The notes beneath the pieces are model-generated. The model was given only the letters and a program-made list of their open reading frames with translations. It did no database searches and was not told the origin of the DNA. A stretch of 5,056 nt of DNA from an uncultured Collinsella sp. (GTDB taxonomy: Bacteria; Actinomycetota; Coriobacteriia; Coriobacteriales; Coriobacteriaceae): assembly GCA_900761995.1 (NCBI GenBank), contig CAAFEY010000044.1, positions 1 through 5,056 of the forward strand, read 5' to 3'. The position numbers were made by a program, and so were the translations under genes. The number at the start of each line of letters is the position of its first letter. The first letter of the stretch is position 1. Positions 1 to 5,056 of this stretch are shown here, piece after piece.

Positions 1-1
1 G

Positions 2-1354
2 CGTGGGCGCTCGGCGATGCGCGGCGACTGCACACAGCCGTGCCGTCTGGCGTACGACCTAGTGGACGAGGCGGGGCAGAGTGTTGTTGCTGTCGAGGGA
101 GATCGCCTGCTGTGCCCGCGCGACTATCTGGGTATTGCGCATCTGCCCGAGCTTGTAGATGCCGGCGTGGCGTCGCTCAAGATCGAGGGGCGCATGAAGA
201 ACCCCGATTACGTATTCAACGTGGTGCGGGTGTGGCGCCGGGCACTCGATATGCTGTGCGACGGCGCGTGGGACCCCGGTGCCGTGGAAGAGCTTGAGCG
301 CGAGTTGGGAAGGTCGTTTAACCGTGGGTTTACCGATGCGTACCTGCGAGGGCGTTCGGGTGCCGAGCTGATGAGCTTTGAGCGCGCAATTAACCAGGGC
401 GTGCGCGTGGGGCGCTTGGTCGCTGTGGGCCACGAAGAGGTGACCGTTGAGCTCGACGCCGCCGTGGCGGCGGGTGACACGCTCGAGATTCGGTTCTATC
501 CGGGTGTCGACGCGCGTCCCGATGTGCCCAAGCGCTGGCCGCAGGTGCCCTGTCCGGTGGATGCCGCAGCGGGGAAGCGCGTCGTCGTGCATTGCAAGCG
601 TAAGGTGGACGCGGGCTGCGAGGTTTACCTGATTCGCAGCGCCGGCGTGTTGGATCAGACGGCGGCAGTGTTGGAGCGCATGCGGGCCGAGGCGGATGCG
701 ATTGCGCCTGTTGCGCGTGCCGTTGAGGTGCTGCCCTTTGAGGGCGTTGCGGTGGATGGCGGTGCGTCGACGGAGTTGGTGGAGTGCGCGGTTCCCACTC
801 GCATGGTTTTTGCTTGGCAGCTGATGGATGCCGACCCGCGCGGAGAACTCGATTTGTCCGACGCCGTTGTGGTGCTTGACGAGGTGTGCCGCACGGGTGA
901 CGCTGACCGGACCCGCTCACTGATGCAGCGTGCCGGGCGCGTCGTCTGCCGCAACCTGGGACAGGTGGTGATCGCTCGCGAGCTGGGCGTGACGTTTGAC
1001 GTGGCGGCGCCGGTGTTCTGGGCGAATCGGGCCACGCTTGCCTGGCTGCGCGAACTCGGTGCGGGGCGGGTGTACTTGCCGGCCGAGTTGCTCGGCAATG
1101 ATGCGGAGCGTATTGCCGAACTAGCTGCTGAACCCGGCGTCTTGGGTCCGGTCGACGCCGACCGTCCCGAGCTTATGGTGTGCGAGCACTGCCTGCTGAC
1201 CGCCGAGGGCGTCTGCGCCACCGATGCGACGGGACAGGTCCGTTGCCGCGACTGCTTGCGTCGTCGGCAGGTACGCTATCTGGTCGAGCGTGACGGTACA
1301 CGTCTGCCAGTTGCCATTGACGCATGCGGCAGGACGAGGATTTTCCTGTCGTAG
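2..1354 (+). CDS. U32-family protein (RlhA/TrhP-like, 'collagenase-like peptidase' family), 5'-truncated
   Basis: The reading frame is open from the window edge to TAG at 1352-1354, giving about 450 visible residues; the true start lies upstream. The visible part opens with GRSAMRGDCTQPCR, the conserved U32 signature with a CxxxC pair, followed by SLKIEGRMKNPDYV and FNRGFTDAYL, both typical of the family. A second half (about residues 260-385 counted from the Met at 17) resembles the extra C-terminal region of long U32 proteins. It ends in a cysteine-rich segment C389-x2-C392-x7-C400-x9-C410-x2-C413 and then GRTRIFLS. Known relatives are not proven proteases: E. coli RlhA and TrhP hydroxylate rRNA or tRNA, and UbiU/UbiV use U32 cysteines to hold an Fe-S cluster. 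An RNA-modification role here is inference. The protein stops directly after the GRTRI motif, where long relatives I recall continue further. No terminator separates it from tyrS. Family confidence is high, exact function low. Confidence 0.9.
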   Translation, partial: RGRSAMRGDCTQPCRLAYDLVDEAGQSVVAVEGDRLLCPRDYLGIAHLPELVDAGVASLKIEGRMKNPDYVFNVVRVWRRALDMLCDGAWDPGAVEELERELGRSFNRGFTDAYLRGRSGAELMSFERAINQGVRVGRLVAVGHEEVTVELDAAVAAGDTLEIRFYPGVDARPDVPKRWPQVPCPVDAAAGKRVVVHCKRKVDAGCEVYLIRSAGVLDQTAAVLERMRAEADAIAPVARAVEVLPFEGVAVDGGASTELVECAVPTRMVFAWQLMDADPRGELDLSDAVVVLDEVCRTGDADRTRSLMQRAGRVVCRNLGQVVIARELGVTFDVAAPVFWANRATLAWLRELGAGRVYLPAELLGNDAERIAELAAEPGVLGPVDADRPELMVCEHCLLTAEGVCATDATGQVRCRDCLRRRQVRYLVERDGTRLPVAIDACGRTRIFLS

Positions 1355-1373
1355 GTGCCGCGTCGCGCCAGTT

Positions 1374-1382
1374 TGTTATCAT
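1374..1382 (+). promoter_or_regulatory. Probable extended -10 promoter for tyrS
   Basis: TGTTATCAT matches the extended -10 pattern TGn-TATAAT, with 5 of 6 bases in the -10 hexamer (1377-1382). It sits 20 nt after the U32 stop codon in the first AT-rich patch of the region. I see no convincing -35 box at 16-18 nt upstream, which is tolerated in extended -10 promoters. Transcription would start near 1389 and give a leader of about 60 nt. Assigned from sequence pattern alone. Confidence 0.45.
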
Positions 1383-1402
1383 ATGAGAGTTTATGGACTT
1401 CC

Positions 1403-1429
1403 AGCACCGCCGTTTTCGGCGAGGGTGCT
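1403..1429 (+). other. Bulged hairpin in the tyrS leader
   Basis: AGCACC (1403-1408) pairs with GGTGCT (1424-1429), and GCCG (1409-1412) pairs with CGGC (1417-1420) around a TTTT loop; GAG (1421-1423) bulges from the 3' side. This makes 10 Watson-Crick pairs. There is no T-run after it, so it is not an intrinsic terminator, and it ends 8 nt before the ribosome binding site without covering it. It could be a 5' stabilising or regulatory element. The leader is too short for a T-box and I do not recognise the family. Confidence 0.55.
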
Positions 1430-1437
1430 ATAGCAAA

Positions 1438-1443
1438 AGGAGG
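1438..1443 (+). promoter_or_regulatory. Ribosome binding site of tyrS
   Basis: AGGAGG lies 7 nt before ATG 1451, a near-perfect Shine-Dalgarno at good spacing. It decides the start: the same frame is open back to GTG 1355, but that upstream segment overlaps the promoter and hairpin and encodes nothing TyrRS-like. Confidence 0.9.
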
Positions 1444-1450
1444 ATACCCA

Positions 1451-2662
1451 ATGCTGTCTGTTGACGAGCAAATGCGTATCATCACCTCGGGCGCCGCGCA
1501 GATCGTTCCCGAGGCCGACCTTCGCAAGAAGCTTGAGAAGGGCGAGCCCCTCAACATCAAGCTTGGCGTCGACCCCACCAGCCCCGACCTGCACCTGGGC
1601 CACGCCGTGCCCCTGCGCAAGATGCGTCAGTTCCAGGACCTGGGCCACAACGTCACCCTCATCATCGGCAACGGCACCGCGCTGATCGGCGACCCTTCGG
1701 GCAAGAATTCCACCCGTCCGCAGCTTTCGCAGGAGCAGATCGAGGCCAATGCCGAGACCTATGTGAGCCAGGCCATGAAGATCCTGGATCCCGAGAAGAC
1801 CACCATCGTGCACAACGGCGACTGGATCTTGTCGATGGATCTGGCCGGTCTGCTGCAGGTGTGCTCCAAGTTCACCGTCGCCCGCATTCTTGAGCGCGAT
1901 GACTTTACCAAGCGCTACCAGTCTCAGACGCCGATCGCCCTGCATGAGTTCCTGTATCCCGTGATGCAGGCTTTCGACTCCGTGCAGATCAAGGCCGACG
2001 TCGAGATGGGCGGCACCGATCAGCTCTTCAACCTGCTCGCTGGCCGTGAGCTCATGGAGAAGATGGGCATGGAGCCGCAGATCGCGCTCACCATGCCGCT
2101 GCTCGAGGGCACCGATGGCGTGCGCAAGATGTCCAAGTCCTATGGCAACTACATCGGCCTGACCGACGCTCCCAAGGATATGTTCGGCAAGACCATGTCC
2201 ATCCCCGACGAGATGATCGGCAAGTACTATCGTCTGGCCAGCTCGCTCACCCCGGCCGAGGTCGACAAGATCGACGCCGCCCTGGCCGATGGTTCTGCCG
2301 ACCCCTACGAGCTCAAGCGCGCTCTGGGCCGCGACCTGTGCGACACCTACCACGGCGCCGGCGCCGGAGACGAGGCTCAGGCCGAGTTCGACCGCGTGTT
2401 CAAGGAGGGCCAGCTTGCCGACTTCCCCGAGAAGCATGTCGAGCTGACCGTCAACGACGAGGGCCAGATCTACCTCGCCGGCCTGCTCAAGGACTTGGGC
2501 CTTTCGGCGAGCGCCGGCCAGGCTCGTCGCGATATCGACGGCGGTGGCGTCAAGATCAACGGCAAGGCCGTGGCTCCCAAGAGCTACAACATCGATCCCA
2601 GCGCCCTCAAGCTGGGCGACACCCTTTCTGTGGGCAAGCGCAAGGGCTTCAAGTTGGTCTAA
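1451..2662 (+). CDS. tyrS: Tyrosine--tRNA ligase (TyrRS), type 2 with KMSKS motif
   Basis: This cytoplasmic class I aminoacyl-tRNA synthetase joins tyrosine to tRNA-Tyr using ATP. The 403-residue product has the usual length for the family. The HIGH-type signature is HLGH at 48-51 within DPTSPDLHLGH; GDPSG is at 80-84; the GGTDQ segment of the active site is at 187-191; KMSKS is at 226-230. An S4-type RNA-binding domain fills roughly residues 340-403 and ends in RKGFKLV. KMSKS, in place of the KFGKS/KFGKT form, together with GGTDQLFNLL, places it in the type 2 (TyrZ-like) branch and not the E. coli/B. stearothermophilus type 1 branch. ATG 1451 was chosen for its strong AGGAGG site. The gene has its own putative promoter and a strong terminator, so it is probably monocistronic. 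Lys codons look almost all AAG and C-ending codons dominate more than in the U32 gene, as expected for a well-expressed gene. No defect is seen. Confidence 0.98.
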   Translation: MLSVDEQMRIITSGAAQIVPEADLRKKLEKGEPLNIKLGVDPTSPDLHLGHAVPLRKMRQFQDLGHNVTLIIGNGTALIGDPSGKNSTRPQLSQEQIEANAETYVSQAMKILDPEKTTIVHNGDWILSMDLAGLLQVCSKFTVARILERDDFTKRYQSQTPIALHEFLYPVMQAFDSVQIKADVEMGGTDQLFNLLAGRELMEKMGMEPQIALTMPLLEGTDGVRKMSKSYGNYIGLTDAPKDMFGKTMSIPDEMIGKYYRLASSLTPAEVDKIDAALADGSADPYELKRALGRDLCDTYHGAGAGDEAQAEFDRVFKEGQLADFPEKHVELTVNDEGQIYLAGLLKDLGLSASAGQARRDIDGGGVKINGKAVAPKSYNIDPSALKLGDTLSVGKRKGFKLV

Positions 2663-2689
2663 CGAGCGAGTTGACCTCACAAGTGCAAT

Positions 2690-2725
2690 AAGGCCGCAGC
2701 CGGGAATCCCGACTGCGGCCTTTTT
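2690..2725 (+). terminator. Intrinsic terminator after tyrS
   Basis: AAGGCCGCAG (2690-2699) pairs with CTGCGGCCTT (2713-2722). After one C/A mismatch the stem continues with CGGG/CCCG closed by an AAT loop, and a TTTTT run ends at 2725. It begins 27 nt after the tyrS stop codon, ending the tyrS transcript and separating it from ade. Confidence 0.95.
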
Positions 2726-2742
2726 GGTTACGACGATCCCTT

Positions 2743-2763
2743 GGGGACGGAGGGGTCATTTGG
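2743..2763 (+). repeat. Extragenic GGGGACG-type motif, copy 1
   Basis: GGGGACGGAGGGGTCATTTGG lies between the tyrS terminator and the ade promoter and shares its GGGGACG core with a second spacer motif at 4711. It resembles short GGGGAC-rich extragenic repeats seen scattered in some bacterial genomes, sometimes linked with REP-associated transposases. Membership of such a family is inference from a short match; no transposase gene is in the window. Confidence 0.3.
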
Positions 2764-2787
2764 CGGTGCCGTTAAGCGGAAGGGGTG

Positions 2788-2816
2788 TTAGCGGGACTTT
2801 CTTTTGGGCATACAAT
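2788..2816 (+). promoter_or_regulatory. Probable sigma-70-type promoter of ade
   Basis: TACAAT at 2811-2816 matches the -10 consensus in 5 of 6 bases. Seventeen nucleotides upstream, TTAGCG (2788-2793) is a weak -35 box with 3 of 6 matches. Transcription would start near 2823, about 60 nt before the ade start and only a few bases before the leader hairpin at 2829. Confidence 0.55.
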
Positions 2817-2828
2817 GGCTATTGGCTT

Positions 2829-2864
2829 GCTGCGGTGAAGGTCTGTCCGCTCCGCAGCTTTTTT
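2829..2864 (+). promoter_or_regulatory. Terminator-like hairpin in the ade leader (candidate attenuator)
   Basis: GCTGCGG (2829-2835) pairs perfectly with CCGCAGC (2852-2858), enclosing a 16-nt loop, and six Ts follow at 2859-2864. The shape is that of an intrinsic terminator, but it lies between the -10 box and the ade ribosome binding site, with no upstream gene left to terminate. A competing short pairing is possible: GCGG (2832-2835) with CCGC (2847-2850), offered by the tandem TCCGCTCCGC at 2846-2855. It is much too short for a purine riboswitch aptamer and I recognise no RNA family. Confidence 0.5.
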
Positions 2865-2872
2865 CTACGGTT

Positions 2873-2879
2873 AAAGGAG
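2873..2879 (+). promoter_or_regulatory. Ribosome binding site of ade
   Basis: AAAGGAG ends 5 nt before ATG 2885 and selects it as the start. A closer ATG at 2881 is out of frame. The in-frame upstream ATG at 2804 lies ahead of the predicted transcription start, so the 27 extra codons it would add are not used. Confidence 0.85.
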
Positions 2880-2884
2880 TATGT

Positions 2885-4705
2885 ATGTCCGTTGAGGTCA
2901 TGAGGTCTGTGATCGATGCTGCCGAGGGTCGCGTGCCCGTCGACACGCTGTTTACCAATGCGCAGATCGTCGACGTGTATGGCCAGCGTGTGGCGCCCGG
3001 TAGCGTTGCCGTCAAGGACGGTGTGATCGTCGGCGTGCTCTACGACGGTCGCGACGATGCCGCTGGCACCTACGAGGCAACTGAGGTCATCGATTGCCAG
3101 GGCCGCTATCTTGCCCCCGGTTTTATTGACGGGCACTTGCATATCGAGTCTTCGAACATCCGCCCTGCCGAGTATGCGCGCATGGCGGCGACGCGCGGTA
3201 CCACCACCGCTATTGCTGACAGCCACGAGATCGCTAATGTGGCGGGCTTGGACGGCCTGCGCTTTATGATCGAGGACGGTCGTCGCGCACCCATCTCCAT
3301 CAAGTACATGATGCCCTCGTGCGTGCCCGCGCTGCCCGATGAGCAAGCAGGCGCTGTGATTACCGCCGCTGACATGCAAGCGTTTTTTGCCGAGCATCCG
3401 GGCGATGTTTTTGGTCTGGGCGAAATGATGAACTTGCCGGGCGTCTTTATGGCCGACCCCGAGACCTGTGCTCGCATCGATGCTGCCAACCAGACGCCGT
3501 CCAAGCAGGTTGACGGCCACGCGCCGCTCGTTGCCGGTAAGGACCTTAACGCCTATGCCGCAGCGGGCATTATCGCCGACCACGAGTCGACGATTCCCGA
3601 GGAGGCACTCGACAAGCTGTCCCGCGGCATGTATGTGATGCTGCGTGAAGGCACGTGCAGCCATGACCTGGCCAACCTGTCTCCGATGCTGCTGGAAAAC
3701 CCCGCCCGTGCCCGCCGCTGCTGCTTTGCGACTGACGACCGCGCCCCTTCCGATGCGCTTGCGACCGGCATGATCGACAACGCCTGCCGCGTGGCTATCG
3801 AGGCCGGCATCGACCCGGTGGTCGCCATCTCTATGGCGTCCCTTTCCACGGCTGAGGCATTTGGCCTGGACCACGGCTGTCGCGACCCGCATGAGCTCCG
3901 TGGCGCGATCGCCCCGGGCAAACGCGCCGACCTGCTGTTGCTCGATGACCTGACGTTTGCCAAGGCTCCGCATCGTGTCTATGCCGCCGGTGCTCTGGTG
4001 GCGCAGGACGGCACCTTTGTGGGCGAGATTGCACCCGAGATGGCCGAGGTTGCGGCCCTTGCCGATGAGCTGCGCGCTTCCGTTAAACTGCCGAAGCTAT
4101 CGCTCGACGTGTTCGACTATGCCTTTAAGCCGGGCGAGGCCGTGATCGACGTGGTGCCGGGCAAGGCCATCACGGGTATGGCTCGCCCCGAGAGTGCCGA
4201 GGGCCTGCGCCGCATTATGCTGATCGAGCGCCACGGCCGCGGCGTGTCGCTGCAGGCCGAGGGCGCCGATGGCGACGGCCCCGCTGGCCTGGGCCTGGTC
4301 GGCAAGCATATCGGTCGCGGCTGGGTGCGCGGCTTTACCATCACGGGCGGTGCCATCGCCTCGACGATCGGCCACGACTCGCACAACGTGTGCGTGGTGG
4401 GCGACAGCGCGGCTGATATGATGGCTGCCGTCGAGGCCGTGGGCCAGGGCGGCCACGTGCTGGTGCGCAACGGCAAGGTCGTGGCGCGTATTCCGCTGGC
4501 GCTCGGTGGCCTTATGAGCGAAGGCACGGCCGAGGACGTTGCTGCGCAGCACGACGACTTTATGGTCAAGGCGCGCGCCATGGGTATTGAGCCGCCGCTC
4601 GACCCCATCATGGGCATCATCTTCCTGCCCCTGCCGGTCATCCCGACGCTCCGCATCCGCCCCGAGGGCATGTTCGACGTCACAACCTTCACCTACGCCG
4701 ACTAG
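2885..4705 (+). CDS. ade: Adenine deaminase
   Basis: This cytoplasmic amidohydrolase-superfamily enzyme hydrolyses adenine to hypoxanthine and ammonia, feeding purine salvage. The 606-residue product is slightly longer than the ~580-590 typical of E. coli and B. subtilis enzymes. Metal-centre and active-site motifs are visible: HLH at 84-86 in PGFIDGHLHIESS, DSHE at 112-115, GE at 179-180, DGHAP at 210-214, ADHES at 231-235, and FATDDR at 281-286. GKRADLLLLDD marks the return to the small beta domain. The C-terminal third carries the Ade-specific domain, with TIGHDSHNVCVVG and, near the end, the conserved FLPLPVIPTLRI followed by EGMFDVT. This full set distinguishes it from other amidohydrolases and from the adenosine deaminase-like fold. 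The gene has its own probable promoter and a leader hairpin with a T6 run, which may control it. No clean terminator follows within about 55 nt; the next strong hairpin is at 4764. Confidence 0.97.
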   Translation: MSVEVMRSVIDAAEGRVPVDTLFTNAQIVDVYGQRVAPGSVAVKDGVIVGVLYDGRDDAAGTYEATEVIDCQGRYLAPGFIDGHLHIESSNIRPAEYARMAATRGTTTAIADSHEIANVAGLDGLRFMIEDGRRAPISIKYMMPSCVPALPDEQAGAVITAADMQAFFAEHPGDVFGLGEMMNLPGVFMADPETCARIDAANQTPSKQVDGHAPLVAGKDLNAYAAAGIIADHESTIPEEALDKLSRGMYVMLREGTCSHDLANLSPMLLENPARARRCCFATDDRAPSDALATGMIDNACRVAIEAGIDPVVAISMASLSTAEAFGLDHGCRDPHELRGAIAPGKRADLLLLDDLTFAKAPHRVYAAGALVAQDGTFVGEIAPEMAEVAALADELRASVKLPKLSLDVFDYAFKPGEAVIDVVPGKAITGMARPESAEGLRRIMLIERHGRGVSLQAEGADGDGPAGLGLVGKHIGRGWVRGFTITGGAIASTIGHDSHNVCVVGDSAADMMAAVEAVGQGGHVLVRNGKVVARIPLALGGLMSEGTAEDVAAQHDDFMVKARAMGIEPPLDPIMGIIFLPLPVIPTLRIRPEGMFDVTTFTYAD

Positions 4706-4710
4706 TCATC

Positions 4711-4729
4711 GGGGACGCACTTAAACGAC
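4711..4729 (+). repeat. Extragenic GGGGACG-type motif, copy 2
   Basis: GGGGACGCACTTAAACGAC begins 6 nt after the ade stop codon and shares the GGGGACG core with 2743-2749. It is bracketed by two copies of GACTAGT (4700-4706, overlapping the ade stop, and 4727-4733). TAAACG (4722-4727) can also pair with CGTTTA (4739-4744), a weak hairpin without a T-run. Assignment to a dispersed repeat family is inference. Confidence 0.3.
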
Positions 4730-4732
4730 TAG

Positions 4733-4761
4733 TTGTAACGTTTATGACTGCGGGGTCTTAT
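4733..4761 (+). promoter_or_regulatory. Possible promoter of the HAD gene
   Basis: TTGTAA (4733-4738) and TCTTAT (4756-4761) each match 4 of 6 consensus bases and are separated by exactly 17 nt. Transcription would begin near 4768, inside the 5' arm of the long hairpin, so the transcript would start with that structure nearly intact. The boxes are only moderate, and readthrough from ade remains possible. Confidence 0.35.
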
Positions 4762-4763
4762 TT

Positions 4764-4827
4764 GAGCTCCCTTTGGGTACGTTGGAATCGGATACACGCT
4801 CGATTCCAACAAGTCCGAAGGGAGCTT
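4764..4827 (+). promoter_or_regulatory. Long symmetrical hairpin covering the HAD ribosome binding site
   Basis: Two 27-nt arms (4764-4790 and 4801-4827) face each other across a 10-nt loop with no bulges: 21 Watson-Crick pairs, 4 G-T (G-U) pairs and one 2-nt mismatch (4779-4780 against 4811-4812). The strongest blocks are AGCTCCCTT/AAGGGAGCT at the base and GTTGGAATCG/CGATTCCAAC at the top. The 3' arm holds the ribosome binding site, and TTTT at 4826-4829 follows the base, so the structure could sequester translation, act as the ade terminator, or both. Confidence 0.7.
4818..4824 (+). promoter_or_regulatory. Ribosome binding site of the HAD gene, inside a stem
   Basis: AAGGGAG lies 7 nt before ATG 4832 and gives at most 4-5 consecutive pairs with the 16S tail, weaker than the sites of tyrS and ade. 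All seven bases are paired to 4767-4773 in the long hairpin, so it should be poorly accessible when that structure forms. Confidence 0.7.
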
Positions 4828-4831
4828 TTCT

Positions 4832-5056
4832 ATGGTTAAACTGATTGCATCCGATATGGACGGCACGTTGCTTGACGAAAACGGCCAGGTGCCTCCCGAG
4901 ACCTACGAACTGACTTTGGCGCTACGCGAGCATGGCGTGCATTTTGCCGCATCGTCAGGCCGCCGCTACGATCGCCTGTGCGAGTTCTTTGCGCCCGTTC
5001 GCGACAAGATGGACTTTGTCGCAGCTAACGGTGCCCAGGTCTACGCCGACGGCAAA
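4832..5056 (+). CDS. HAD-superfamily (Cof / IIB type) phosphatase, 3'-truncated
   Basis: The first 75 codons are visible and the frame is still open at the window end. HAD motif I is DMDGT at residues 8-12, with nucleophile D8 and acid/base D10. HAD motif II lies in FAASSGR at 38-44, followed by RYDRLCEFF and then DFVAANGAQVYADGK. The layout, with motif II about 33 residues after motif I, fits Cof-type HAD-IIB hydrolases, and the wording of the 38-75 segment recalls the E. coli SupH/YbjI sugar-phosphate and FMN phosphatase group. These are soluble Mg-dependent phosphatases; the substrate cannot be told from this part. The cap domain and motifs III and IV lie beyond the window. ATG 4832 is the only start with a ribosome binding site. 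The gene may be read from its own promoter (4733-4761) or from ade. Confidence 0.92.
   Translation, partial: MVKLIASDMDGTLLDENGQVPPETYELTLALREHGVHFAASSGRRYDRLCEFFAPVRDKMDFVAANGAQVYADGK

Noticed and set aside
1355..1450. GTG 1355 as a start adding 32 residues to TyrRS
   Set aside because: The added residues are not TyrRS-like, the DNA holds a promoter and hairpin, and ATG 1451 has an AGGAGG site at ideal spacing.
1383..1450. T-box riboswitch for tyrS
   Set aside because: The leader is far too short for the Stem I and antiterminator architecture, and no T-box consensus or terminator is present.
1391..2680. A 429-codon open frame on the minus strand opposite tyrS
   Set aside because: It mirrors the strongly GC3-biased tyrS codons, its translation is low-complexity (rich in L, A, G, H, V) with no recognisable domain, and it runs across the tyrS start and stop. 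It is a shadow frame.
2804..2884. ATG 2804 as a start adding 27 residues to adenine deaminase
   Set aside because: It lies upstream of the predicted transcription start and overlaps the -10 box; ATG 2885 has AAAGGAG at 5 nt.
2726..2884. Purine riboswitch for ade
   Set aside because: The three-helix aptamer with its conserved loops is not visible, and the leader after the promoter is about 60 nt.
2819..3973. A 384-codon open frame on the minus strand opposite ade
   Set aside because: Its translation resembles no family, it covers the ade promoter leader, and ade on the other strand has full motif support.
4722..4744. TAAACG/CGTTTA hairpin as the ade terminator
   Set aside because: Six mostly A-T pairs with an 11-nt loop and no T-run are too weak for an intrinsic terminator.
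1..5056. CRISPR arrays, tRNA or rRNA genes, insertion sequences, toxin-antitoxin or defence genes
   Set aside because: No regularly spaced repeats, cloverleaf, transposase or small gene pairs could be seen; the coding DNA is accounted for by four ordinary genes.

Overview
The window is a GC-rich stretch of bacterial chromosome with four genes, all read left to right: the 3' part of a U32-family protein gene, a complete tyrosyl-tRNA synthetase gene, a complete adenine deaminase gene, and the first 75 codons of a HAD-family phosphatase gene. The strong third-position G/C, AGGAGG-type ribosome binding sites and the style of the intergenic DNA suggest a high-GC Gram-positive. The protein style fits a gut Coriobacteriia such as Collinsella, but this is an impression from memory and no marker proves it.

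Layout. Positions 2-1354 hold the C-terminal ~450 residues of a U32 protein. A 96-nt gap follows with a probable extended -10 promoter (1374-1382), a bulged hairpin (1403-1429) and a strong ribosome binding site for tyrS (1451-2662). tyrS ends in a clear intrinsic terminator (2690-2725). A 222-nt spacer then carries a GGGGACG-type extragenic motif, a promoter (-10 TACAAT at 2811-2816) and a hairpin with a T6 run (2829-2864) lying between that promoter and the ribosome binding site of ade (2885-4705). A 126-nt spacer follows with a second GGGGACG motif, a possible promoter (4733-4761) and a long, bulge-free hairpin (4764-4827). The 3' arm of that hairpin contains the ribosome binding site of the HAD gene (start 4832, running off the window end).

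How the genes relate. They are housekeeping or salvage genes and look separately transcribed, not a co-ordinated pathway. U32 relatives of the RlhA/TrhP type modify rRNA or tRNA, TyrRS charges tRNA-Tyr, Ade converts adenine to hypoxanthine for purine salvage, and the HAD protein is probably a small-phosphometabolite phosphatase. I see no mobile element, CRISPR array, tRNA or rRNA gene, and no gap over 300 nt without a gene.

No new multi-gene system is evident. The most interesting material is in the leaders: ade has a terminator-like hairpin at the very start of its transcript, and the HAD gene has its ribosome binding site buried in a 27-position stem. Both are candidates for cis-regulation that no RNA family I recognise explains.
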